Shown: positions 1 to 11,558 of the stretch, piece after piece
How positions within the stretch are numbered: position 1 is the first letter of the stretch
How the letters are laid out: the number at the start of each line of letters is the position of its first letter
NCBI GenBank assembly: GCA_029204225.1
Contig: CM055095.1
Span: 64,527,976-64,591,975, forward strand
Source of the DNA: Diphasiastrum complanatum
Lineage: Eukaryota; Streptophyta; Lycopodiopsida; Lycopodiales; Lycopodiaceae
Direction: 5' to 3'
Length of the DNA: 64,000 nt
The notes under the pieces: generated by a model
Told to the model about the DNA's origin: nothing
Seen by the model: the letters and a program-made list of their open reading frames with translations, nothing else
Databases searched by the model: none
Program-made: the position numbers and the translations under genes

Positions 1-920
1 GCTCTCAAGTTCATCAAAGATGTCAACATCAAAGAAGCACTATCATGGATATGGTGATTTCAGATCAACATCAAGCTCATTGGCTGATCTTCACACCTTT
101 TGAACCAGCGTGAAAAATGAAAAAAAATAAGCTTGGCAGAGGTCAAAAATCTTGTATATAGATAAACACACATGTGTGTAGCCTGTTCCCACGTGTGAAA
201 ATAGTGTACTTGTCATGTACCATAATCATATAGGTTGTACATATGATTTAATTCAAGTTCTAGTGGCTAGAAAGGCCAAAAACTAGTTTTATAGACATAT
301 GACACATGATATCAATCTATTGATTGCATGAGCCACATCCTTTGGTTAAGTGTCATATCACATGTGTAGAGGACATCTCACATGTGTGGAATAAGCTGAA
401 GTAGGCGAATTTTGACTTCTAGAAGATTTCCAAGTAGATCTCCATATAGAAGGAAAATGGACCAAAAGTGCTCAAAATAGAAGGTTTTGTCCAAGTGTCA
501 ATTTTGCATGATGCATCATCATATGACAAAGCACCTTCACACATGTGGGATCAGAGGGAAGATCAGTACCACGAGCTCCCACTTATTTTATATATAGAGC
601 CACATTTGGCCATAATCAATGAGAGACACCAATCTTGGTTTTGGAAGCAATTTTGAGTGATTCTCTCCATTTGTCTACATTTGTTTTGATTGTTTTGAGG
701 TTCTATCAATGTGTACTTGATTTTTAGGTTGGAGTTCGTACCCAGACAGTCTCTCACACGTGTGAAACCAGAAAGTACACCTACCTTCAATTAATGATTT
801 TTATTATTAGGATTTTGTGTCTAGAATTGATCTAGATTGATCTTAATCTCAAGTAGATTGATAGATCAAGTAATCTGACAACCAATCCCTCTTGAGGATC
901 AGATTAGGATCCACTCTTGG
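1..920. other. AT-rich, LTR-like DNA without a gene
   Basis: No coding region is convincing here. The stretch resembles the LTRs elsewhere in the window: a CACACGTGTG palindrome at 755-764, several ACATGTGTG/ACGTGTG near-matches (about 168-200, 359-395, 538-548) and a TATA-like tatttatatatag near 583. I could not find a paired copy, a primer site or a target duplication, so it is not called as an LTR. It could be a solo or truncated LTR of a related Copia family. Confidence 0.3.
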
Positions 921-921
921 T

Positions 922-1178
<257 letters not shown>

Positions 1179-1201
1179 CCCTCTCTCACCCAATTTGAAT
1201 T

Positions 1202-1945
1202 TTGCCCCCTCTCGCCCTCTATCTCTCCAGTTGTGATGACAATGTCGATGATTACCAGGACTACGATGGCAGAAGTAGATTTGAGGACTACGATGGCAGA
1301 AGTAGATTTGAAGATGATAGTGGCCATGCTAGGAAAGGCAAGGGCTTAAAGGTGCCATTGAAGAAGCAATTTGATACGATGAAAATAGAGCGGATGGATG
1401 GCTATCATTACGATCTTTCATATGGAAGTTATATTTACAAGGATGAAGAAGACAGGCGGCAGCTAAAAGCATGTTAGAATTGTAGAGGGAGATAATAGAT
1501 CAGATAAACGCGAGAACCTTGGCTATCACAACGACCTTTCATACGGAAGTTATATTTACAAGGATGAAGAAGACAGGCGGGAGCTAAAAGCATGTTAGAA
1601 TTGCAGAGGGAGATTTCAGATCAGAGAAACGTGAGGACCTCCTGAAAAAATATATGCCCCACAGGTCCCAGTACACCCCAGATCAGGGATCACAATGAAT
1701 CCACCTTCCTCCAGGATGTGCTCTTCTGTGCGAGAATCTGCGATGAGTGTGAAAGCAGATGCACTAAAAGCTTTGGTGGCAAGGAGGCAACGTGGTCAAG
1801 ACACGGACATAAGAAAGCATGGGGAGAGCAAAAGTAGCAAAGAGTGAGAGCCTTCATCATTAGAAGAGGAATCCGAATCAGAAAGCAACAACAGTACTCG
1901 AGAAGATAAAGAAGAAGAGGATGATGATGTCCAAACATCCTTAAT
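1202..1945 (+). pseudogene. RTF1/VIP5-like (Paf1 complex) pseudogene fragment, copy 1
   Basis: The translation resembles the N-terminal, charged part of plant RTF1/VIP5, the Plus3-domain subunit of the Paf1 transcription-elongation complex. Recognisable pieces in order are a DDDSG..RKGKG..VPLKK segment, SYGSYIYKDEEDRR (family: YGSDLYKDEEDR), then after a one-base shift SMLELQRE and REKREDLLKKYMP, then KADALKALVARRQ and an acidic/Ser tail EEESESESNN. The frame breaks at about 1,475 where the DEEDRR frame ends in TAG while the next frame continues the homology, and again near 1,840. A 27-bp unit is duplicated at about 1,260-1,313, and a 121-bp unit at 1,400-1,520 repeats at 1,521-1,641. No Plus3 domain follows and no intron is seen, so it may be a retrocopy or a captured fragment. 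The family call is from memory of the conserved motif, without a search. Confidence 0.6.
1400..1641 (+). repeat. 121-bp tandem duplication inside the RTF1-like pseudogene
   Basis: Two consecutive 121-bp units both begin 'ggctatca' and run through the KDEEDRR coding stretch to 'gagaacc' or 'gaggacc'. They differ at several positions. Both carry the same frame break before the AGCATGTTAGAATTG segment, so the lesion predates the duplication. Confidence 0.8.
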
Positions 1946-3869
<1,924 letters not shown>

Positions 3870-4840
3870 GTTTTAGAGACCGATTAGAATTTTTGGAGAA
3901 AAGGTTTTTTGGAGACTCAAATTTTTGGAGATCGACTTAAATTTTTGAGACCGACTCGAATTTTTGGAGACCGATTCGAAGTTTTGGAGACTCGAAATTT
4001 TCTTAGACTCAAGTTTTGGAGACTCAAATTTTTGAGGACTCGAATTTTGGAGACCTCGAAATTTTTTAATACTCGAATATTGGAGACTCGGATTTTTGGA
4101 GACTCAGATTTTTGGAGACTCAAGTTTTGGAAACTCGAAATTCTTTTAGACTCAAAATTTTGGAAACTCAAGTTTTGGAGACTCAAATTTTTGGAGACTC
4201 GAAATTTTTTAGACTCAAATTTCCAAAACTCGAGTATTGGAGACTTGAATTTTTGGAGACTCGAATTTTCGAGACTCAAGTTTTGGACCTCAAATTTTTG
4301 CAGACTCTAGTTTTGGAGACTCGAATTTCTTTAGACTCAAATTTCTGGAGACTCGAAATTCTAGAAACTCGAAATTTTTGGAGACTCGAATTTTGGAGAA
4401 TCGAATTATTGGATACTCGAATTTTTGGAGAGTACAATTTTCGAGACTCGAAATTTAGGAGACTCGAAATTTTGGAGACTCGAATTTTGGAGACTCGAAT
4501 TTTTGGAGATTCAAAATTTTTTTAGACTCAAATTTTGGAGACTCGAATTTTTGAATCTCGAAATTTTGGAGACCGACTCAATTTTTTGTAAAGACTCGAA
4601 TTTTTCCATATGATTGAATTTTTCTAATGACTCGAATTTTCCAATACTCGAATATTTCAAATTACTCAAATTTTTCCAATGGATCGATTTTTTGGAACAT
4701 CTTGAATTTTTTCGACTACTCAAATTTTTGAAATTACTCGAATTTTCCCAATGGATCAATTTTTTGGAACATCTCGAGTTTTTTCAAAGACTCGAATTGT
4801 TCCAAAGACTCGAATGTTAGATATTCGAAATACGAGATTT
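3870..4840. repeat. Degenerate ~16-bp satellite array (ggagactcgaattttt type)
   Basis: Dozens of variants of 'ggagactcgaattttt' run head to tail, with gradual substitutions and 1-3 bp indels. From about 4,590 the units drift toward 'gaattttcca'. Open frames occur on both strands (Met-Glu-Thr-rich and Ser-Lys-rich peptides) because the unit rarely forms stops; they are not genes. The second large array at 59,200-62,450 uses related words such as gagactc and tttcgag. Confidence 0.85.
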
Positions 4841-4849
4841 GCGAGATTG

Positions 4850-4972
4850 GCCATCATCCAAATCATCGGCCACCTCCTAAATCAGCTGTCAACGACATAT
4901 TGAAGTTTCAAATCATCAGCCGTCACCTAGATCGGCCTCCATTGTCTATCAGCGACGAGCACTCTTTACTAG
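4850..4972 (+). mobile_element. Helitron-like 3' terminus (degenerate hairpin, ends CTAG)
   Basis: The conserved block 'tcacctagatcgg', a degenerate hairpin at about 4,944-4,960 and 'actctttactag' is followed by T and a TA-rich flank. This is the Helitron 3'-end grammar: a hairpin about 10 nt before CTRR, with insertion before T. The hairpin stem is poorer here than at 16,250 and 23,415. The flank after CTAG also matches the flank at 16,279 onward, so shared ancestry by duplication is an alternative to two insertions. Confidence 0.4.
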
Positions 4973-5002
4973 TATATATATATCTATATATATATTTAAA
5001 CT

Positions 5003-5152
5003 TATGGACAATTTTGCACATGTGTATGGGTGCACCCATGCATCCTCCTCCCCTCACCATGCATACACAATTTTTTCACTAAAAATGATTGGGGGGATGC
5101 ATGTATGGGGAACAGGGTGCATGGCCCTCCTCCCCATGCATGCATGTACATT
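5003..5152. repeat. Fold-back GCATGC-rich repeat, copy 2
   Basis: Same ~150-bp element as at 922-1,072: 'gtgtatgggtgcacccatgc' leads into a C-rich arm, then an A-rich loop, then a G-rich return arm ending 'cctcctccccatgcatgcat'. It lies about 30 bp after a Helitron-like terminus, as copy 3 does. Confidence 0.65.
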
Positions 5153-5290
5153 GGCCACTGTCCAAGTGGCAGTGCATATTAAAGACAATCACATTTTTAT
5201 TTATTGGCCACCTTTTCAAGATAGCCAGTTTTTCAAGATAACCACCTTTTATTGGCCACTTTATCACGTTATGATTGAATGTAATGGGTC

Positions 5291-5293
<3 letters not shown>

Positions 5294-5329
<36 letters not shown>
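5294..5329 (+). repeat. (CT)n microsatellite, 36 bp
   Basis: Short uninterrupted CT tract. A (CA)n-rich stretch follows at about 5,428-5,460. Confidence 0.95.
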
Positions 5330-5332
<3 letters not shown>

Positions 5333-5460
5333 TTTTGGAGGTTAAATTCCTGGACCTAGAAAGCTAAATTTTTGGATGGATCGATTGGAGGCTGGCGGCC
5401 GCTGAAAATCATAGGCAGGTCTCTCTCTCACACACAGACACACACACAAACACACACACC

Positions 5461-7430
5461 AATGCTCATTTCGGCTTAGTAGCTCACTCTCGTGGAACGC
5501 ATATAATTCCCAGGCATATAATTTGGAGGTTCGATGTTTGATCGACTGAATTCTAACTCACCATGTTTGTAGCTTGAAGCGTGCAATTCAAGATTTTTGT
5601 TATTCGCACTCCTCATTCATTTTAAGACTTTTGTTGCATCTGTCAGTTTCAGATTCAATTTCAGTTTCAGTAGGATTTCAGTTCTAGTAGGAGTAAATCT
5701 CAATTATTACGATCCACGGTGTCCTTTTCAGTTGACAATCCACCATGTTCCATCAACTTTTCAGTTCCTTCCGTATCCAAGTCAGGAGGTAGGCGGTCTT
5801 CAGGTGTGGAAGGGAAGCAAACAAAGGAATTGACAGCTTCTCCGATTGTGTGCAAAAGCTTGCGATAAGTTACAACGTTTGGACATAACCTACATAACAT
5901 CACATTCTTTTCCTGGTGCGATTTTTTGAGAAACGTCTATCTTCATGATTATCTGACTGTTCATGGAAAATGTCTTTCATAGTTTACTACTATAGGCTAT
6001 CAAAATTGTGCACCAAGTACAACAGAACATTGATCAAGAAATGGTTTCCATGCTACTTCTGAGCGTGCGCTATCCTTAGGTCTGATTGATGCATCATTTT
6101 TCAAAATGCCAAGGCGCGTTAGTGATATGAAGAAGTCATTACTGATATGAAGAAGTCATGCATGACAATTGAGCATTGGCTCCATCATTGTTGGTTGGAC
6201 CTGCAGTATACCTACGTTATCAAAGAAGAGTAGCTTTGGCGGCTAAAATCATAACAAAATTTATATGAACGGTGTTTCTAACTAATTTACAAATCATCAT
6301 CGCTATCGAAGGGACCATCGTCACCTCAAAATTGTTTTTTGAAATTGAGTAGTACTGCTAACTGAGTCATAAACAAAGAGGGGTTCCCTCATTGTAGCTG
6401 GATTTGTCAGAATACTCATTAGGAGGGATCATCATTCCCTCTGTTACTTAGGCCATCGCTGCCATCAGGCCTGATTTTCAAGTCCCATGGTTGTTATTTG
6501 TTGCCTCTGTTACTTAGACCATTGCTGCCCTCTGACCTGATTTTCAAGTTCCAAGGCTGCAATTTGTCAGAGAGGATGAAAATGAATGCAAAGCCATCGT
6601 TGCATCATAACTGAGTTTTGGGATTATGTTGAGTGTACCATCAGAAATCACACATGAAAATTATGACTGAGCGTTGATCCACGGGTGTTCTGACCAAAAT
6701 GGGTCGGAACGTTCCGTTCCGCCCGCTCCGGAACGTACTGGTACTGGTGCGGAACCAGTAAGTATTAATGTAAATTTTAAAAAAATGATATACAATGATG
6801 AGAAAATAGTGGCTGTACAGTTTGTGTGTTGGAGAAACCCCAAATTAGGAGTGTTGATATGAAACTTAACTGAACAATGAACATTGCGCATCCTAGATGG
6901 CTCATAACATAAAGATTTATGGTGCGAATCAATAGAAGAGTGGAAGTTTTTTCATCTTTGCATGATATTCTAACTCAACTGACAATTTATTGCTTTGTTT
7001 CCTGGAGTATGTTGTTGAGGATATAATTTTCAAATAGTGCATATCAGTCGCTGAGCATTGGGAAGTATCATCTTTGAAAAATTTCAAGTGTCCTTGATCT
7101 TGATTGACTTAGAGCGGAGCCCCCCTTGCTCTTAGTGTTGTTACCTTTGGATTTTTCAGCCTTGGGGCATCTACAGTTTGTGTGTTGGAGAATGAGAAAG
7201 AAAAAATGTTATACGATGATGAGAAAATAGCGGTGCCTCTCTGAATTAGGGGGAATGAGGAAGAAAACTTTCCTTGGTAGTTGTAACAATTTTTTTTGAT
7301 CAAACTATTATGGAGAGTACATTTTGAATACCTTATGAGCATTGTGTAGCAGTTCTTCTATTTTAAGGAAGTGATAATTAATCCTTTGTAAAAAAAAGTA
7401 CTTTTATATTTTTTTTGAGGGCATCATTCC
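5461..7430. other. Unassigned DNA with small local duplications
   Basis: No reliable gene. Two related segments near 6,780-6,845 and 7,170-7,250 share 'cagtttgtgtgttggaga' and 'gatgatgagaaaatag', indicating a small degenerate duplication. Around 6,700-6,755 lies a palindromic stretch of ggaacgttcc/ggtactgg words like those near 23,500 and 63,000. The direct repeat 'gatatgaagaagtcat' occurs twice at about 6,124-6,158. Confidence 0.45.
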
Positions 7431-7437
7431 GGAATGG

Positions 7438-7573
7438 AACGCATTCCACGGGCAACTAAGGTGCCATCTAACCCCTCGGTCATTCTATCTTAATTTAGAA
7501 TACCTCATTTCATGCTTTCTAGCATCTTCATGAAGTGCCGCTTTGATTAATCTCTAACAATACTTTGAATTGG
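7438..7573 (-). pseudogene. Second, more decayed copy of the PP2C exon fragment
   Basis: Minus-strand sequence beginning 'ggtttgctaccaattca' repeats the exon start seen at 7,833 and continues with 'gattaatcaaagcggcactt' and 'gaaatgaggtatt'. Indels break the frame soon after the start. It lies about 255 bp from the better copy in the same orientation, so the exon was duplicated in tandem before decay. Confidence 0.6.
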
Positions 7574-7816
7574 TAGCAAACCAAAAAAGATATGTGAGAT
7601 AGCCTCATCACTGTTCATCCCACTTCTTACAGACAGTGGTGTTATCTTTGAGCCTTTTTTTATTAACTTATAATCAAGAAATATTGCAACAATTGTTATG
7701 TCATCGTGGAAGTGTCGTCCAACCGCTTGGTCAATTTTTCTCAAATCAAAATACCTCATTTCACACTTTCTAGCAACTTCATGAAATGCCGATTTGATTA
7801 ATCTCCGAGCAATATC
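7547..7816 (-). pseudogene. PP2C-type phosphatase (plant clade D) last-exon fragment
   Basis: Read on the minus strand from 7,816 the translation matches the C-terminal exon of plant clade-D type 2C protein phosphatases: DIARRLIKSAFHEVARK, then EMRYFDLRKID, then RHFHDDITIVAIFLD, then a short tail. The HDD triad includes the metal-coordinating aspartate expected at this point of the PP2M fold. Just upstream, 'ttgctaccaattcag' ends in AG and would serve as the splice acceptor, which agrees with an exon boundary. Nothing upstream on this strand encodes the catalytic N-terminal part, and no stop is seen until the frame runs into a second, damaged copy. It is most likely a captured or relict exon; the remaining exons could lie outside the window's recognisable sequence. 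Confidence 0.65.
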
Positions 7817-7933
7817 CTGAATTGGTAGCAAACCAGTAACGAGATCAAGACATACAAAAACATTCTCACACGCTCGCCGGCTAAGACAATGAAGATTGAA
7901 CATGCAAGAATACTGAGTTTTTTTTTTTAACAA

Positions 7934-8265
7934 ACTGATATCTCAGTCGTTTATTCCAATACACCGACAATGGTGTATACAACCATTTGCAGTCTACCAA
8001 TCTTTCTATATTTGCCATACTATTTGCCTAATGGTAATGCCTATTGCCTAAAGACTGTGTACTAAAGGGAATAAAATCGCACCCTTTCTAAACCCTAATC
8101 TGCTTATACATAACCTTCAACCCCGAACCATTGATCTGTCTCTCATTCTCTTAATACAGGTTTTCATGTATTTGATTGTTTCCCAATGTTTGATATAAAA
8201 CCTGATGGTATTTTGTTCCAATTTTGCAGGTGTTGCATTTGAGGGAGTGATTCCATGACATGGAC
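7934..8265. other. Unassigned; possible intron/exon edge of the Helitron Rep relic
   Basis: No gene recognised. A 'ttccaattttgcag' acceptor-like site ends at about 8,229, shortly before the Rep-associated motif at 8,266. This could be the end of an intron of the interrupted Helitron gene. Confidence 0.3.
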
Positions 8266-8395
8266 ACTCCCGAGTGTGTGCGAAACAACCTTCATACATC
8301 ACTCCGGAGGGTGAGAGATAGTCTTCAAGAAGGAGGAGGTTAACTAGGAAGCGACAAGCAGTGCGTAGGGCGTTGTCGCTTGCAACTGTAGTTCG
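8266..8395 (+). pseudogene. Helitron Rep-associated pseudogene, left part (split by Copia)
   Basis: Translated in shifting frames, this piece gives TPECVRNN and SYITPEGER followed by an Arg-rich run and KRQAVRRALS. That is the same order as the repeated unit TPEDVRNHPSYRTPE.ESRSAR..R..RR...KRR found three times beyond 13,848. It ends at GTTCG (8,391-8,395), the target duplication of the Copia element. Removing that element joins this piece to 13,848. Stops and frameshifts make it a pseudogene. Confidence 0.55.
8391..8395. repeat. Target-site duplication GTTCG (left)
   Basis: The 5-bp GTTCG next to the left LTR recurs at 13,843-13,847 beside the right LTR. Five bases is the usual Copia integrase stagger. 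Confidence 0.9.
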
Positions 8396-9049
8396 TGTGA
8401 AGGATTTCAGATCATTCAAGATCCAATCCATGTGCCAAATCTTTGGTTACAATAAGGAGCAAACCAACAATCCTGCCAATGTAGAAAAATCAGCATCTAC
8501 ATACAAAATGAGATGCAAACTCTAAGAGATATTGATCAAACATGAACCAAAACATAAAATATGTTTGTTGTCCGTACAATTACAGTACCCTACTATATTT
8601 CACACGTGTGGAACCGAAAATAGCAATAAATGATCATTCTACACATAGAATTGCAAGATAACACCAAGATAGTGCACCAATGAGTAGTAGAACCCAAAGA
8701 GAACCATGTATAATGATGAAATGAGAGAGAGAAGAGAGAAGATGTGTCTCTCCACGAGTTACATCCTTTTATAGAGTTTCCAAACCCTATTTGGCCACTT
8801 GGCTTTCCCTCCAAAATGTAAACCCTACTATTTTTGGGTCTAGATTCAATGTACCCAAAGTTCAAATTTGAATCTCTCTCAAACTCGACTACCAACTTTC
8901 CCACACTTTCCAAAAGTGTTTATTGAATGTATTTTAAACTAATATAACTTCAAAAAGTTTATCTCTAAGTCTAAAATGAGTTTTGGCCTCTTATTGACAA
9001 TTTACCAAAATGTGACTAAACTAGACTAAACTAGTTGAAATCTCTCACA
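8396..9049 (-). repeat. 3' LTR of the 8.4-13.8 kb Copia
   Basis: 654 bp, TG...CA termini, paired with 13,189-13,842. It contains the CACACGTGTG palindrome at 8,601-8,610. The last codons of the 600-codon frame lie just inside the element at 9,045-9,047 and overlap the LTR edge. Confidence 0.93.
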
Positions 9050-10847
9050 CTCCCTCTTCAACTAGTTTTGGCATAGTTTTGACAATAGAACTTTGATCCA
9101 ACTTTAGAATGATCTCCATACTAAGTATAGATCTTCTTTCTAAGGTTCTAAAGTATCTTTCATAATTGATATAGAGAATAGTGTCCAAATTGGATGCTTC
9201 ACTATTTCTTACATCAATTTTACACATCAAGATATAACTAGAACATGAAGAACCAAATAGAATGTGAATGAAATGATTCCTCCTTGTTTCAAACTTTGAA
9301 CTCTCTGGAAAATTACAGAAACCAAACAATAAATGTGAGTGATGACCATTTGCTTGCTTGTCTCTTCCAACTTTGTCCTTTCTTGATATGTCTCCACCAT
9401 AAAACTCCATGAATGAGCCTCCATCTCCATCTTGCCACAAGAAACAATCAAACCTTGGAAATCCATGAGTAGGTGAGTACATAAATGATGCAAATCCAGC
9501 ACCACATGACTCCATAAACCAAGTAGGTTGCACTAGTCCATCTTCAAGATCTACTTGACACAAGAAAATGACCATGATTTCACGAAAAGTTGACAATTTC
9601 CAAACATTGGCATCAAGTAGCTCAACACTTGAGAGCTTGATCATGGATGAGTGACATAATGAACCTCCAATAGCTTCATTTCCATCAGCAAAACCAGCCA
9701 AGAATGCTAGTACAACTCCAACAATAAGATATTGCAAGACAATGTAGCTACTTTGTCCATATCTTGACAATTTGCACACATCCACATGAAATAGCTCAAA
9801 CATGAGATAGAACAAGTAAAGTAAACTTGAACAACACTTCATTGCTGCTCTTTTGACCTTACTTGAGTCTTTAATAAGCTGCAAAAACAGATCCATAACA
9901 TCTTTGCCAAATAACCTTCCTTTGATGCTCTTGATTAGCTCCAAATTGCCACCTTTCCTTTTGTGTTGTTGAAGCCCTTTGAGACCAACCTCTTGATCTT
10001 CCTCTTGAACATCAAAGTCATTGAACAAACTTTGTTTTCCAGATCCATTACTTGCTTTTCCAGTATGAAAACCGTGAGAACCAATGTCCACTTGCATAGC
10101 ATCATCTACACAAGAAAATTCTCCAAAACATGTGAGTAAAGCAAAGTGTGTCGCTTCCACTTGCTTACCTTTCTCTTGATCATCAAAGATATCAAAGATA
10201 TGAATATCTTCATACCTGAACCTCTGGAAATACTCCCTCTTAAACATATGATCTAGATCCAACAAGAACTCATCAATGCTTGATCTCGAATTTCCACAAA
10301 GGTTAGTGAAAACAATGTCACCAATGTTACCATCATAAATCAAAAGATAGATTCCAAACTTTCCATCCAAGATGAAGTAGAGTAGGTGAAGATGAGTATC
10401 AAACCTAATAAATCCAGCCCTCTTGAGCTCGTAACAAACCTCAATAAGCTCACCAATGAGATCTCCCTTGCCTTGAAGAAATTGCCTCTCGATTTGCTCC
10501 ATGTAGTCTTCTCCAACCAACCTTTTGCCATCTTGATCATGAGTGATCAATTCACAATCATAGAATCCTTTGAGTTGATGAAGAGATGTGAGATCCATGC
10601 CTTGGATCTTCCCAAGAACCAATATTCCATTGCTCTTTCCTTCATAAGACTCCCTCTTAATGATTGCATCATAAGAAGTAGAAATCTCAAAAACATTAGA
10701 AGCCATGAAAAAAATGATTAATACCTTCAACATAAGGATGATTGAAGTACTCTCTTTCTTCAAACAAGAACTTCTATTCAATGTTTTAGGTAATGAATCA
10801 TATGATAATGATTCTTCCTCACTATCATTCACAATGACATCATTCAA
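9045..10847 (-). CDS. 600-codon Copia pol-derived ORF with degraded RT/RNase H motifs
   Basis: This long stop-free frame sits where RT and RNase H normally lie. Residues about 95-190 follow the Copia RT layout by eye: EDYMEQIERQFLQGKGDL (family: leeevYMeQPeGF..g), YELKRA (family: YGLKQA), GFIRFDTHLHLLYFILDGKF, then LLIYDGN.GDIVFTN where the catalytic YVDDIVFTG should be. Near residues 385-425, AGFAD and LSSVE resemble the RNase H words sDADwaGD and LSStEaEy. The YxDD catalytic pair and the RNase H DED set are not recognisable, so I predict no polymerase activity. A frame this long is unexpected if the divergence were neutral decay, and the LTRs are young. It may be a retained accessory protein or a chance survivor. 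The start at 10,847 is only the first Met of the frame; expression would normally be as part of a polyprotein. Confidence 0.55.
   Translation of the reverse strand: MNDVIVNDSEEESLSYDSLPKTLNRSSCLKKESTSIILMLKVLIIFFMASNVFEISTSYDAIIKRESYEGKSNGILVLGKIQGMDLTSLHQLKGFYDCELITHDQDGKRLVGEDYMEQIERQFLQGKGDLIGELIEVCYELKRAGFIRFDTHLHLLYFILDGKFGIYLLIYDGNIGDIVFTNLCGNSRSSIDEFLLDLDHMFKREYFQRFRYEDIHIFDIFDDQEKGKQVEATHFALLTCFGEFSCVDDAMQVDIGSHGFHTGKASNGSGKQSLFNDFDVQEEDQEVGLKGLQQHKRKGGNLELIKSIKGRLFGKDVMDLFLQLIKDSSKVKRAAMKCCSSLLYLFYLMFELFHVDVCKLSRYGQSSYIVLQYLIVGVVLAFLAGFADGNEAIGGSLCHSSMIKLSSVELLDANVWKLSTFREIMVIFLCQVDLEDGLVQPTWFMESCGAGFASFMYSPTHGFPRFDCFLWQDGDGGSFMEFYGGDISRKDKVGRDKQANGHHSHLLFGFCNFPESSKFETRRNHFIHILFGSSCSSYILMCKIDVRNSEASNLDTILYINYERYFRTLERRSILSMEIILKLDQSSIVKTMPKLVEEGV
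9050..9060 (-). promoter_or_regulatory. Polypurine tract of the Copia
   Basis: Minus-strand reading is gaagagggag directly before the LTR's TGTGAGAG. This is the expected plus-strand priming site for reverse transcription. Confidence 0.8.
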
Positions 10848-10855
10848 AGTACATC

Positions 10856-11425
10856 CTACTTTGAACTCTTCACATACTTCTCTTCTTCTTGACTTGTGAC
10901 TATCTCCCTCACTAAGTCTCTTGATAGAACCATTTGATCTTTGACTCCTTTCTTGGAATCATAACAAAATAATGTAGAAGAACCACCTCCTTCATGCATG
11001 CACCTAGCAACATCCTTTTCCATATGATCAAAGAAATCATTAACAACAATCTTTTCCAAGGAAGAACCTTCACCTCCATTGATGAAGTTAGCTCCTTCCT
11101 AACCTTTTCCATGCTTGCACTTGCCATGAAGAACCATTGAAACACCATCATTATCCTCAAGACTAGCCAAGTTAGCACAAAGATGAACATCTCCAAGAAG
11201 CATATTAGATCTTGACCTAGATCTAGCATAAGGAAGCTTGTTAGACTTTGCATAAGATCCACCAATCTTATTGATGCTAAAAGGTAACTTTGGAAAGTTG
11301 AGACCAATCTCCTTTTCCATTCCATCCTTTTTGTTAGCCATAACAAAAGCATCAAGCTTGAAAAGTCTACCTTGTTTATTGAACCAAGATTTCTTCCTTT
11401 GTAATGAAACAAACATCACCACCAA
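10856..11425 (-). pseudogene. Diverged integrase-to-RT linker region of the Copia
   Basis: Overlapping short minus-strand frames follow protease. One (11,425-11,099) carries GRLFKLDAFVMANK, the region that usually precedes the pre-integrase LWHRRLGH motif, which is absent. Another (11,059-10,856) has FCYDSKKGVKDQMVLSRDLV, resembling the GYD..KgYR..vSRDVvFdE segment between integrase and RT. The zinc-binding HHCC and catalytic DDE parts of integrase are not seen, so the core is deleted or unrecognisable. Confidence 0.5.
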
Positions 11426-11558
11426 ACTTTACCATGTATCCTTTCTCTATCATTTGACCAACACTTAACAAATTCTTTGAAAGTGAAGGAATGTAAAGAA
11501 CACCATCAAGTCTTGCTTTCCTATTAGTAGAGAGACAAATAGGAATTGAACCAATACC

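Noticed and set aside
3909-4525. 133-137 codon Met-Glu-Thr/Phe-Leu-Arg-rich frames in the 4-kb array
   Set aside because: Open on both strands because the satellite unit lacks stops; no domain, no conserved start context.
5700-5903. Minus-strand 67-codon frame with PNVVTYRKLL, reminiscent of a PPR repeat
   Set aside because: A single short resemblance without a second repeat unit or any flanking domain.
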